DNA from: Thereva unica
Lineage: Eukaryota; Arthropoda; Insecta; Diptera; Therevidae
Assembly (NCBI GenBank): GCA_949987705.1
Contig: CATLJY010000217.1
Span: forward strand, 62,001-126,000
Direction: 5' to 3'
Length of the DNA stretch: 64,000 bases
This document shows positions 44,793-55,650 of this stretch, one piece after another. Each line of letters begins with the position of its first letter. Position 1 is the first letter of the stretch. A model generated the notes under the pieces. That model had not been told where the DNA came from, made no database searches, and saw nothing but the letters and a program-made list of their open reading frames with translations. The position numbers and the translations under genes were made by a program.

Positions 44793-46312
44793 TGCGAACG
44801 ATATAGGCGAAGGGGTAGAAGAGGGACGCATTGCAACTCCAATCCTTTAGCTATTAAGTTTATTATTATATGGGCATATGAAAATTCGTAGCCAAATTCC
44901 GTTCACGATGTCCATGGGTGAGGAGGTTTTTACCCAGAGGCTATGGAGGGAAATAAATTACATATCCTAGTTTTCAGCTAAAGCCGGCTCTAAACGATGC
45001 TATGAGCACTTTCCAACGTTGGACGTTTGATGGTAGAACGCATCGTGTGGCCGCCACTCGAACTACGAATGTCCAATGTCAAGCGTCCAACGATGGTGTT
45101 TGGCAGGTTCGGAGTGTTGTCACTCAAACGTTGGAAGCGTTGATGCTTTATTTGCCCATACATTAATGTACTTAGTATGAAACCTTTCGTATCATATTTC
45201 AATTACCCTAACCCACTCAATTTAATTGAGTAACAACTAAAATAAGAAGCTAGGGAAGTGAACAGAATTTGGAAGTGACGTTTATTTCAGTAGTGGCAAA
45301 GGAAGTAGAATGAATCTACACAAGGTCGATGAACAGATGAGGTGAGTTACGAGAGCATACCGGCAAAATGAGTCTACGCAACGCCTGGAATTCCTCATTG
45401 TGACAGAGAACACAGACGATGTCCTTTTGGATTGCCGGAGATTAGCCGAGCAAACTGCTGCACTGTAACCTACAGCTAAAGGCACGGCTAAGAGCAACGA
45501 ACGTCTTAGACTATAATGGTACGATCGTTTGATCTACTGACTAAAGTGGAGGAGAAGCTAAATTCCTCAATCACAAGCTAAGGCGGAAATGAACAAAAAA
45601 GAAGTGAGTTGGGCTTAGAAGTACCAGTAGTATTATCAGGTAAATAAATGCTGATCCAGCTTTGCGACGCATATTAAACTTAACATTCATTACGTTTTGG
45701 TAGAAAATTAGCCAGTCTTAAGAGAATTTCATGAGACATCTTAAGCCCATCTTAAGATAATTGTAATTAGGCCTAATGACCCAACTAGTTGGTGATTTTA
45801 GTTAGGATTAGAATACGGTATAATCGACAGCCTTGAGCGTGTCGGCATCATAATGCTTGCACCTTCCAGCGCACGAAAATAGAAAGAATCCAATAAAATA
45901 TTAGTGTAGAAATTAAAAATTAGTCTTAAAATCACGCCAAAGAAGTATAACTTCTAATGCGTGTACATAAGTACACACACCCACTGTTTTTTTTTTAATT
46001 TAAATTATGAAAGTTCACATAATATTAAATTATTTTCATAATATATACTTTTAGAATTTAATTTATATTTTGAAAAATATAAATATTCATATTAATAATT
46101 AAAAACAATTGTAATTAATCTAAAAAATCATCTTTCTCCAATTTTTATTATTATAAAACTTAGTCGCGGGTTTTCTACAATTTCATTTAACTTTCAAATT
46201 GCCTATAAAATATCGAATTGACAGTTGAAATATCAACTCAGTTGAAGCGTTTGTGGCAAAACAACAACTTTTTACACAACTCAGTTTGGACAACTAGTTG
46301 AATGGGCCCCAT

Positions 46313-46740
46313 AAGCTGTTTACAAAATCTCACACAAAGTAAAAAATCCTGTACACTTTTTCTCACTCTTGGAACAAGAACTCGCAGCGATTGAACAAAA
46401 AAAGCTGCTATGATATCTTGGACGCAAAAAAGCTGCTAGCATAGCTTCTTGTTAATGTATGTGCTCGAAACAGTCATTTTGGCAAAACGACAAATATTCA
46501 TGTCAAAAGAAATGTCTCGAAAATTTTCTAACCTTAAGAAAGCCATTGATTATATAATAAGTAGATATGGACAAACGCGAGCATTGATTATCTATAAGTA
46601 GATGCGTAATCATGGGACCTGCGAGGATGGCGGGTGTTCGTGTTTGGCGGCGCTGGCGTCTGCTTTCTTTTTGCGGTTTGGTCTTTCGGTAAAACTTGCA
46701 AGATTTGGAAGTTTTGGTTTGGAGTTTCGATACTATATAA
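46313..46740. other. Spacer without recognisable gene
   Basis: About 430 bp between a TIR end and the next MITE. Nothing supportable. Confidence 0.45.
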
Positions 46741-47131
46741 TAAAAAATAAATGGTTAAAAAAATTTTTAAAAAAAAAAATCTTTTCATTAACTAAAAAAT
46801 GTACTGAAAAGTAAAAAATAAAAAATATTTTAAAGAAAGCGTGAAATTTCAATTTTAATGAAAAAGTTAATTAAAAGAATGGCGCATTTTTCATCAAAAA
46901 TTGAAAATATAACTGTAAATCGCGTGAGATTTACAATAACCCTCAATTTTTTGCTTTGTTAATTTCAAATTCTAACAAAATTTTTTGTTGAAAAATGCGC
47001 CATTCTTTTAATTAACTTTTTCATTAAAATTGAAATTTCACGCTTTCTTTAAAATATTTTTTATCTTTTCAGTACATTTTTTAGTTAATGAAAAAATTTT
47101 TTTTAAAAATGTTTTTTAACCATTTATTTTA
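46741..47131. mobile_element. Palindromic MITE, ~165-bp arms
   Basis: AAAATAAATGGTTAAAAAAA at the left is mirrored at 47105-47131, and AATGGCGCATTTTTCA near 46880 is mirrored near 46995. An 80-bp centre separates the arms. Non-coding, very AT-rich. Confidence 0.75.
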
Positions 47132-47221
47132 TTTTCTACTTTAATAAAATCCAATTTTGTTTTTTTTGTGTGAAAGTGAAAATATCAACGTCCACAAAAA
47201 ACAAAAAAACAACAACAATCA

Positions 47222-47476
47222 GTGGAAAGAAATATACACGCGCAGTGTAAAGCGAAGGCCTCATCACCCTTCCAAAGACAAGCGACCGACGAACAGCACA
47301 AAGTAAGTTCCCTTTGCTCCCTGCCCTCACTCGATTCTCGGACCTGCAAGTGTCGCGCCCAAAATCTGTCGGTCGATGAAATTTGCCCCGTTTCAAAAAG
47401 TCATAACACTTTAACGCAGGCAGATTTCATTGACTCTGATGGTTGCGACGGTTGTAATTCCGGGAAATATCAATAA
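47222..47476 (+). CDS. Short upstream frame of family B copy (possible ORF1 remnant)
   Basis: 84 codons overlapping the start of the long ORF in another frame. Cys-containing (CKCRAQNLS, CDGCNSGKYQ) but without a clear zinc-finger pattern. It may be a remnant of ORF1 or chance. Confidence 0.3.
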   Translation: MERNIHAQCKAKASSPFQRQATDEQHKVSSLCSLPSLDSRTCKCRAQNLSVDEICPVSKSHNTLTQADFIDSDGCDGCNSGKYQ

Positions 47477-50384
47477 GAATGTGGCGATTGAACCCGCGCA
47501 ACCGAAGTCCCGTTACAAGTCAAGCTTTGTTTTTGACCTTTGTAACATCCGTGGACTTCATGCGAACTTTTCTTTTGTTGAGTGCCACTTGTTGACATAT
47601 AAACCCCCAATCTTCGCACTTAGTGAAACCCAAATATCACCCGATAATGACTTAGGTCATTACCAGGTATCGGGGTTCACTTTAGTGCACAATCTCTCCC
47701 CCCATAGGGGTATCGCCATCTATGTTAGGGATGACGTGGCTTTTTATAAAATAAATTCAAGCACGACTTCAGATTTTAATTATTTTTGGATTAAAATCAT
47801 TTTCCAAAGCCACGTCATATTCTTTTGCTTCCTATACAGAAGCCCTAACATAAGTAACGAAGCCTCCACCTTATCTTTTGATACTATTTCCGAACAAATC
47901 TCCGGATTTTTATCGTCCAATCCTGAGTGTGAAATCATCGTTGCGGGTGATTTCAATGTTCACAATGTAAACTGGCTGACTTACTCAAATGGCACCAGTG
48001 CTTCTGGCAAGGACGTCGAGCTCTTTGCAGACATCAATAACTTGCATCAAATTGTGGATCATCCCACAAGAGTCCCTGATGCTGCTGGTCAAGGAAGATA
48101 TCTCCTTGATCTTTTCCTTACTTCTCATCCAGCACGATATACCGTCACAGTTGATTCACCTCTCGGCAATTCGGACCACTGCTTAGTTAGCGCTAGCTTC
48201 CCATTCAAATTTCCCACCCCTCCCGAACCAGTTAAAAGAACTGTATGGCATTATGGGAAGGCCAATTGGCTGGGGCTTATTAATTTTTTCCAATCTACTG
48301 ACTGGAACCTGTGTTTCCGAAACAAAAACGTCAACGCTGCCGCTATCCGTATCTCTAGGATCATACAGGCAGGAATGCATTTGTTCATTCCTCATACAAC
48401 TAAATCTGTGAAGGCTAGGCCCAACAGATGGTTTAATCAGGAATGTATGAATGCAATCAGAAATAAAGAAGCCGCCTTTCGAGCTTACAAGAGCTCCTCT
48501 AGTGAATCGCTCCGTTTAGAGTATATAAAACTAAGAAATTCCTGTAAAGTCACCATCAGGAATGTCAAAAATTCATTTGACAGCAAGTTGAGAAGTAAAC
48601 TCCTTAATGCAACCTCTGGTAGCAAGAACTTCTGGTCCTTGGTAAGCTCCATCAAGAAGAATTTCACTTCATCCACAACTCCTTCATTCATCCACGATGA
48701 GAAGGTGATAACAGACAGAAAATCCAAGGCCGATTTATTAGCATCTCTGTTTGCTTCCAATTCTTCTTTACACCAAACTGATATGCTACCCCCGGTTCTC
48801 GAGCACAGCGCTCATTTAATGCCCAGGGTTTTCTTCAGAACTCGCGAGGTGTACAGGTGCCTCAAGGAGCTCGATGTCAATAAATGCACTGGACCCGATA
48901 ATATACCCCCTGTCGTCTTAAAACAATGCGCATCACCTTTGGCTAAACCTCTGCGCAAACTTTTTGCTCTATCATACTCCTCCGGAGTTTCCCCAGACTC
49001 CTGGAAACTTGCCCATGTCCAGCCAATACCGAAAAAAGGTAACTCCAGCCTTCCCTCCAACTACCGTCCAATAGCAATTACTTCTATTCTCTCCAAAACC
49101 ATGGAGACGATAATTAACAAAAAGCTAATGGGATACCTAGAATCCAACCAACTTATCAACGACAAACAATACGGCTTTCGACAAAAAAGATCCACTGGTG
49201 ATCTTTTAGTTTGCCTTACAGAACACCTCAACCGAAGTTTACATGGATCTGGTGAATCTAGTTTGGTTACTTTAGATATCTCCAAGGCTTTTGATAGAGT
49301 ATGGCACTCAGCCTTGTTAGCTAAACTCAAAGCTATTGGAATTGACTCGCTTCTGTATAAGTGGGTTGAAAGTTTCCTTTCCGGCCGTTCAATTAAGGTA
49401 GTATTGGATGGCGTCAAATCTGAATCTCACCCCATTTCTGCGGGGGTCCCCCAGGGTTCAATTTTATCACCGGCCCTATTTCTCATCTTTATAAATGACC
49501 TACTTTCAATCCCCTCCAACCCACTTCTCAGCTTCGCTGACGACGGTACTTTACGTTACTCGTACAGCTACGATACAAGACAGACTCATGCCAGATCCTG
49601 TCTTGATGATCGGGAAATTATGTCCATCTCTGTTAATAACGACCTTGAACTCATTCTAGAGTGGGGAAAGAACAATCGTGTTGATTTCAACCCCGCCAAA
49701 ACCAAGCACTGTCTTATTTCAAAGAAAAAGATCAACACCTCACCATCCTTGAAAGTGGATGACGTGGTACTAAAGGCCGACCCATCCCTACACATCCTAG
49801 GTGTGAAAGACTTGCGATGGAATGACCACATATTCCAAATCGCAAAACAAGGATCCCAGTGCTTGGGATTTCTTAAGAGATGCAAGTTCCTCCTCCAGCC
49901 ATCGGCCCGTGCTGTCATTTATAAATCCTACATTCGGCCTCTTCTCGAATACAATTCCCTCGTTTGGGGCGGCGCTCCAATAACCACCTTAGCATGGTTA
50001 GATAAGGTCCAAAAAAGGGCCCTTAAGTTAATTAATGACGATACCGCTTGCTCCACCATCGACCCTTTGAGCCACCGTAGGAATGTAGCAGCACTGACAA
50101 AATTCTATCGCTACTATCATAGTGACTGTTCCTCCGAGCTAAACGCTCTCCTGCCTCCACGGCAATCCTATACCCGCAACACCAGATTAGCCCACTCGTC
50201 TCACTACCTCCACCTGCAACTCCCCCTTTCACGCACTCAACAAGATATGAATTCGTTTGTAAATAGAACAACTCGACTGTGGAATAATCTCTCGCAGTCA
50301 GTTTTTCCGAGCTCCTACAACATCCAAGAGTTCAAACGCAGGGTTCATCACCACCTTCTTCAATACCCCCCCGTACCTTTATAA
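47430..50384 (+). CDS. Family B endonuclease-reverse transcriptase, intact 984 codons
   Basis: Endonuclease (residues ~35-270): CNIRGLHANF, SETQISPDNDLGHYQVSG, RGIAIYVRDDV, FLYRSPN, IIVAGDFNVHNVNWL, LGNSDHCLVS. Linker with RPNRWFNQECMNAIRNKEAA. RT: KCTGPDNIPPVVLK, NYRPIAITSILSKTME, LVTLDISKAFDRVWHSALL, SAGVPQGSILSPALFLIF and catalytic SFADDGTLRY. The C-terminal region (WGKNNRVDFNPAKTK, RPLLEYNSLVWGGAP, RNVAALTKFYRYYHSDCS, WNNLSQSVFPSSYNIQEF) is typical of CR1-like elements. Catalytic residues are all present and there is no stop. One odd change: three residues of GVTLAKDLRW seen in the broken copy are deleted here. The ATG at 47430 is the first in frame; the true N-terminus may lie upstream. 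Confidence 0.9.
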   Translation: MTLMVATVVIPGNINKNVAIEPAQPKSRYKSSFVFDLCNIRGLHANFSFVECHLLTYKPPIFALSETQISPDNDLGHYQVSGFTLVHNLSPHRGIAIYVRDDVAFYKINSSTTSDFNYFWIKIIFQSHVIFFCFLYRSPNISNEASTLSFDTISEQISGFLSSNPECEIIVAGDFNVHNVNWLTYSNGTSASGKDVELFADINNLHQIVDHPTRVPDAAGQGRYLLDLFLTSHPARYTVTVDSPLGNSDHCLVSASFPFKFPTPPEPVKRTVWHYGKANWLGLINFFQSTDWNLCFRNKNVNAAAIRISRIIQAGMHLFIPHTTKSVKARPNRWFNQECMNAIRNKEAAFRAYKSSSSESLRLEYIKLRNSCKVTIRNVKNSFDSKLRSKLLNATSGSKNFWSLVSSIKKNFTSSTTPSFIHDEKVITDRKSKADLLASLFASNSSLHQTDMLPPVLEHSAHLMPRVFFRTREVYRCLKELDVNKCTGPDNIPPVVLKQCASPLAKPLRKLFALSYSSGVSPDSWKLAHVQPIPKKGNSSLPSNYRPIAITSILSKTMETIINKKLMGYLESNQLINDKQYGFRQKRSTGDLLVCLTEHLNRSLHGSGESSLVTLDISKAFDRVWHSALLAKLKAIGIDSLLYKWVESFLSGRSIKVVLDGVKSESHPISAGVPQGSILSPALFLIFINDLLSIPSNPLLSFADDGTLRYSYSYDTRQTHARSCLDDREIMSISVNNDLELILEWGKNNRVDFNPAKTKHCLISKKKINTSPSLKVDDVVLKADPSLHILGVKDLRWNDHIFQIAKQGSQCLGFLKRCKFLLQPSARAVIYKSYIRPLLEYNSLVWGGAPITTLAWLDKVQKRALKLINDDTACSTIDPLSHRRNVAALTKFYRYYHSDCSSELNALLPPRQSYTRNTRLAHSSHYLHLQLPLSRTQQDMNSFVNRTTRLWNNLSQSVFPSSYNIQEFKRRVHHHLLQYPPVPL

Positions 50385-50526
50385 TCCTTACCCTATTCCC
50401 CCTCCCTCCCTCCCGTACTAAGCTTACTGCTAGACATTGCACCATGACGTGACAAATGACATGACGGACTAGTAGTACAAAGGGTGACTCCTGAGCTTGG
50501 CACTGCCACATAAAAAAAAAAAAAAA

Positions 50527-50999
50527 GTTTATTATATGTATTCCGCCATTTTATGATGGCAATTCTATTAGATTTAAAATTACGTCACACAGTTTACTGT
50601 ATTCATTTGATACCCACTGCATTTAGTACTTATACATGATGAGTTGAACTCAAGTTGAACCCAAGTCTAACTACATGTAAACGGGAGTCGAGTTGGGTTA
50701 AGGTTGACTGAACTCGACTCAGCTCTGCTACCTGGGTTTAGTTGAAATTATGCATACGGACATGAGTTCAGTATTTGAGTAGTTGAATTTAGTTGACAGC
50801 AGCATCTCTGTGTTTGTTTGTGATTTTTTGTAACGTGTATTGCTTCTTTATTATCAACTCACCCTTAACTCAACTATTCATCTCATCATTCATACACATT
50901 AACCACCCGAACTACGAGTGTGTGCAAAATTGGAAGTTGATCGGTTATATTTTCTACTTTTTAGTCTATTATAAGCTTTCCGCAATTTAGTGTTGGCCG
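50527..50999. other. Spacer without recognisable gene
   Basis: Contains GAGTTGAACTCAAGTTGAACC-like and TCGACTCAGCTC motifs that recur loosely, and TTTGATACCCA near 50609 from the family F repertoire. No gene. Confidence 0.45.
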
Positions 51000-51700
51000 C
51001 CATTTTGAATTTGGAATGACGCCACATAGCTTATTGTGTTCTACCTGTCATATCCTTTCATTTGATACCCATGTCAGAGGGCCGGAGCACAATTTCAAAA
51101 ATCGGGCGCCATTTTGGAACCGCCATCTTGATATTTTTACAAAATGGCCAGATTGCATTGTCATCCAAATTAAACATGTATGCAAAATTTCAGCTCTATC
51201 CGAAACCGGGAAGTGGGTCAAATTTAACTTCCAAGATTTGACGACAAACAGTGTAAGTGTTGGCCGCCATTTTGAATTTGGAATGACGCCACATAGCCAC
51301 ATAGTGTTCTACCTGTCATATCCTTTCATTTGATACCCATGTCAGAGGGCCGCGGAGCACAATTTCAAAAATCGGGCGGCATTTTGGAACCGCCATCTTG
51401 ATATTTTTACAAAATGGCCAGATTGCATTGTCATCCAAACTAAACGTGTATGCAAAATTTCAGCTCTATCCGAAACCGGGAAGTGGGTCAAATTTAACTT
51501 CCAAGATTTGACGACACACAGTGTAAGTTAAATAAATAAGCGCCATTTTGGAACCGCCATCTTGATATTTTTACAAAATGGCCAGATTGCATTGTCATCC
51601 AAACTAAACGTGTATGCAAAATTTCAGCTCTATCCGAAACCGGGAAGTGGGTCAAATTTAACTTCCAAGATTTGACGACAAACAGTGTAAGTTAAATAAA
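51000..51700 (-). repeat. Triplicated ~150-bp unit, relative of family F
   Basis: Three copies of a unit running from GCCATTTTGGAACCGCCATC to TTGACGACAAACAGTG (starting near 51109, 51369 and 51541). Two are preceded by TCATTTGATACCCATGTCAG, the family F motif in reverse. Non-coding; frames in it are repeat artefacts. Confidence 0.8.
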
Positions 51701-52140
51701 AGAATTTAAAAAGCTGAGGGCTTTCGATGTTGTAAATAAACTGTACATAAGAAGGTATTTTCTTGGAACATTAAAATGAAGTTGGCTGGGGCGCGGTGCC
51801 GTATACAAATTTGAGATATCGAATCTCATGATTTTTCAGTTTTCGGACTTTTTGATTTTATGAGACTTATTTGCATTAGGTAGCGAAAAGTCCATTTGCA
51901 ACGCAAAGGAATGGGATGGGGAGGGGTGTCGAAACACCGTTTTGAAACTATTTCTCTTTTTGTTTTTTGGTGGCTGATTATGAAAATCAGCAGGAAATTT
52001 TAAGACTGCAATAAAATATGTTTGTCACCCTTATAAATATAAAATACACCCCTTTTTAAGGATAAGGATGATTATAATAATCAAATTAAATGCACTCTTT
52101 TTTATATTTATTTGCGAAGGTGGTTGATTTTTATTTAATC
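51701..52140. repeat. Diverged family F segment A and terminus
   Basis: Order of landmarks (ACACCCCTTTTTA, AAATGCACTC, TATTTATTTGCGAAGGTGG) follows segment A into the GCGAAGGTGGTTG terminus as at 30 kb, but with low identity. Confidence 0.55.
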
Positions 52141-53037
52141 TAGCCAAATTTTATCAAGCATTAAGGGGATAAAACTAAAAGGAAGTAATATTTTAAAAAT
52201 AAACGTAATACAGCAGCTTTTTTCTACGTTTTGGGTAATTGTTGCTGCTACCGGATTGCAGGTTGGTTGCTTAGTATTGTTATTATTATTATGGGCATTA
52301 CAAATGAGGACTTATTTCAGAGGTGAAGTGTATTAAGTGAATACATAGATTACCATGTAAGGCACGCAGAATAATATTCTGGCTACCCTTTTTAGCATTA
52401 AAAACATTACTATCCAAAATTACCATTGCATTTCAGCTACATTTGGTGAGAATTTTACTAGTAAGATATCTTTTTGACTGCACTGCACGATCCACACCGA
52501 ACGAATTTGGAGGACGGAATAAACTCAAGAAGGAAGGCTTCGACAAGACAAAGAATAATAAAAGCACATCACATTTCCAACGAGAGTATTTCACAAGTCA
52601 TTACCTAGTCGCTTACCTAGCCATTACAATTGTAAAAACCGCCATTTTACTAAATTTGCAGTAGAATTTTTCAATTACCATGTAAGCGGTTACACAAATC
52701 ATTAATGAATTCTTGGGTTGCCTGAGTAACCCCTAGCTAGTTTTCCCGCTGGGAAGTAAAGCCTTTGATTTGTTACATATAGGGTGTTAGTTACTCTATT
52801 TACAAATTTTATAGCGCCAACTATTAGGCGTCCTAGCATACGTGACAGACCCTGTACAAGCAGTTGCGGAAAAATTGTAAAGATGAGAGGATGAATATTA
52901 ACAAAACCAGTTAATACTAAGTAAAGCCGGTTTATAGTACACTTCAGCCTGTTCCTGTTATGCTGTCTGTAAATTTTGGAAAGAAGGATTCAATTGTTTT
53001 ACAGTTCCAGGATGATATATTTATGTGGATCTAGCAT
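52141..53037. other. Spacer without recognisable gene
   Basis: About 0.9 kb with no gene or clear repeat. ACCATGTAAG occurs at 52353 and again near 52679. Confidence 0.45.
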
Positions 53038-54330
53038 TACCCTGGTGGAAATAGAACAGGGCGTGCCATGTTTGTAACGTGGCCCTTGTAGGATTAAGCA
53101 TGGTTTTCCCTAATAAGGAAACCTTGGTTTAAACCATTTTTAGATCTATACGGAGCGTAACATGGGTTCCCTATTAGGGCTGAAAAAGTTCATTCCTAGC
53201 TTAATATACTCGGGGGCTAACTAAAAAGCCTTGTTAGGGCTGAACAAATATTTTCGAGATCATTTTTAATTGGGGGCTTTGTTAAGGCTGAAAGAGTATT
53301 CTCAAGTTCAGTTCTAGCCAGGGGCCGACTGGTATGCCTTGTCAGGGCTAAAACAATATTTTCAAGATCAGCCTTAATCGGGGCAAAACTTGAAATCCTT
53401 GTTAGGGCTTAAATAATATTCACATTGTCAGTTCTGATCTGGGGTTGACTCGAATGCCTTTTTAAGGCTGAAATAATATTTTACAGATCAGTTTTAAACG
53501 GGGTCATACTAGAATGCCTCATTAGGGCTAAAATAATATTTATAATTCGATTCAAAAATATTTTCAATCCTGACAAACGATTATTTATTTAGATATTTTG
53601 TTCATTTCTCGCTTTATCGAATATGAATTATGACTTGTTTTTAATATATTTTCAATTAAAAATCGAATCAAATCAGTTCGTTTTTACTTTTATTTCCAAT
53701 AAAAATATTTCATACCCAATACAAATTTTTTTTTTGTTCAAGTATAATAATTATAACCCGAGTACGGCTAAGAGGCGTAAAATTGTACTCGCCCTAGCAA
53801 GGTCTGTGTAGTTTTGGCCAAGTTTGAGCTAGATATGCAGCCGATAATAATAATATAATTCATGTTTAATAGCTACAGCCCGATTAAATCTAAAAGGGGT
53901 AAGATAGTACCAGCCCTAACAAGGCCTGCGTATTTTGGGCCAAGTTTGAGCTAGATATGCAGCCGAAAATAAATTTTTGATTAGAATTTGATAGTTACAG
54001 CCCGATTTAGCCTGAAAGGGGTAAGACTGTACCAGCCCTAACAAGGTCAGGGTAATTTGGGCCAAGTTAGAGCAAGATAAACAGCCGTTTAAAAATATTC
54101 AAACAGGGCTAGATATACATAGCCCGATCGACTCTAGGAGGACTACGAAGTTAAAGCCCTAACAAGGTATTCTAGACAAAGCCCTATTAGGGAATCATGA
54201 CTAGCTCTGGCCAATGCCCTGCGTTACGTTCCTAGCTATAGCTAGCTAGTCTGCAGAATCAGGGCTAGTTAGGAAAATAGTTTACCCTGTTAGAGCTAGT
54301 TTTGGCCCCGTCAACTTTTCCACCAGGGTA
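53038..54330. mobile_element. TIR element filled with inverted tandem repeats
   Basis: 1293 bp bounded by TACCCTGGTGGAAA at 53038 and its complement ending at 54330, with TA at each edge. Inside, the left half has about seven ~60-bp units containing CCTTGTTAGGGCTGAA variants (53170-53550), and the right half has units of ~115 bp with the complement AGCCCTAACAAGG (53790-54170). The two halves thus mirror each other around an AT-rich centre. No coding capacity is seen. Confidence 0.75.
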
Positions 54331-55020
54331 TAGCCATGGTCCTAAATCCAAAGCAATGCCTGAATGCGAAAGGATCTTTTTGATTGAAAGCCGTGAATTA
54401 TGCCTACTGAGGACACCATGATTTAAAAAAACGCACCCTGTACTCGACCTCTTAGGTGGTGTGGAAGAGAGTGCACAAGACTTATTATATTTATAAAGCA
54501 CTTACAATTCCTGGTGCGTTATAAATTTTAAAATATTCTTTTGGAGTAAAGTGCGACAGTTTAGCATGGAATGGTTTTACATAAAGAAAGATTTTACTTT
54601 TCCCATATCATTAAACATCAAATCTTAATGATGAGGCAAAATACTTCATTGGCTGGGATACTATATGATAAAAACCTCTTCCATATGTAATTTAAAACCT
54701 TTTACTGCAATTGTCTCAGGCTTTTGGTCGAAAATAGAAAAAATTTTATATTCTGTACAAAGCAGAAATTAAAATTTACGGCACCGTATCCACCTGCCCA
54801 CAAAAAAATATGATTTCATAAAAAAAAAAATAAAAATCTTCCACGACTAAATTTTTCCCAAAACCTGAGAAATCGTTTTTAAACAACACAACAACAAAAA
54901 TTCCGAAAATTTTGTCTCAAAGAACGGCAGGCGCAATCGCAAGTATCCCAATTCATGCGATTGCTATATACATGAATTCAAAAGTTCAATGTACATAAGC
55001 AGCGAAACCGATAGACAGCT
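54331..55020. other. Spacer without recognisable gene
   Basis: About 0.7 kb AT-rich DNA. The 78-codon minus frame at 54501-54265 overlaps the element end and is not called. Confidence 0.45.
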
Positions 55021-55083
55021 TTTATATATTTCGAAAGCTCTTGAGTCTCAGTTTTAACATGGATTTTTGGAATCAGTGTAAGT
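55021..55083 (+). promoter_or_regulatory. Core promoter and candidate first coding exon
   Basis: TTTATATAT at 55021-55029, then an initiator CTCAGTT with A(+1) at 55050, a spacing of about 28 bp. An ATG follows at 55059-55061: frame MDFWNQ, then a strong splice donor (CAGT/GTAAGT, GT at 55078). This would be a very short first exon, possibly of an element or zinc-finger gene whose later exons are not in the window. No downstream exon was found. Confidence 0.4.
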
Positions 55084-55644
55084 AAGGCCATCTATGTCCA
55101 AAGCCCGCAAACAAGGTTACGTATCTACTAATAGATAATCAATGCGCGAGTCAAATTAACTTCCAGTTACGGCACCACGAGCTGGGTGCGCTAGTATCGC
55201 AGGGTTTTATGCTCCGCTATATATGGTTAGTTTCCGAAATAAACTTTTTCTTGTTCATATGAAAGCCCTTCGCGCATTTGAAAAAAAATCAGAAGCTGCG
55301 GCTTTGATTTTAGTGGATGCGGATCTAAAAATAGATTACTATACCTATGCTTGCTCCTGTTGTTTTGTGCAGGAAGGGCAAGGAGGATGAAAAAATGATG
55401 ATTTCGTATCCGATGGGTGAAATTTGACAATGAGGGCATGAAATGAATGGGCGAGATAATTTTAATGGGAAATTTGGCATCTAGCGTTTGTTATTATGTT
55501 GAAAAAATTGAAATGGGTTTTCAGGGATTATTTCATTTAACGAATTTTGAATGACAAATGTTTAGATTTTTTTCTCAGGTATTTAAGTTCGTAGAAATTT
55601 GAAATTTTTACGGATAATTGTATTATTATTGATATACATATATG
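55084..55644. other. Spacer without recognisable gene
   Basis: No gene, RNA or repeat identified. Confidence 0.4.
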
Positions 55645-55650
55645 TATGCA
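55645..55650. repeat. Left 6-bp target duplication (TATGCA)
   Basis: TATGCA, repeated at 58069-58074 on the other side of the TIR element. Confidence 0.7.

Larger units (their letters stand above)
42590..45993 (+). repeat. 3.4-kb direct repeat, copy 2
   Basis: Near-identical to 36505-39865. It has 14 extra bases inside the palindromic MITE (after CAACATTTT near 44290), a shorter or altered patch near 39180/45280, and scattered substitutions. It continues past the end of copy 1 into a terminus at 46312. Confidence 0.9.
43009..46312. mobile_element. TIR element inside and beyond repeat copy 2
   Basis: ATGGGGCCCATCCACAGGCC...ACTAGTTGTCCTAACTGAG at 43009 is answered at 46268-46312 by its complement (ATGGGGCCCATTCAACTAG reading inward). 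Both are next to TA. The 3.3-kb interior is made of MITEs and shows no transposase. Copy 1 has the left end (36924) but not the right. Confidence 0.5.
47150..50526 (+). mobile_element. Family B (CR1-like) full or near-full copy
   Basis: Plus-strand copy with an intact long ORF (47430-50384), a short 3' UTR ending GGCACTGCCACATAAAAAAA and an A tail to 50526. The 5' limit is not defined; it lies between the palindromic MITE and ~47420. It is the reference against which the broken copies at 13.4, 14.2 and 62.8 kb were read. There is no RNase H. Placement in the CR1-like part of the Jockey group is by motif pattern only. Confidence 0.85.

Noticed and set aside
36505..45993. Direct repeats as long terminal repeats of a large LTR element
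   Set aside because: No TG...CA ends, primer-binding site, polypurine tract or gag/pol between them; the borders are homopolymer runs and the insert has Helentron parts instead.
46588..46814. Short frames near 46.6-46.8 kb on both strands
   Set aside because: They run into the palindromic MITE and have no motif.
53100..53560. TTAGGGCT repeats as interstitial telomeric DNA
   Set aside because: The unit is ~60 bp and the hexamer is not in tandem; insects usually have TTAGG.
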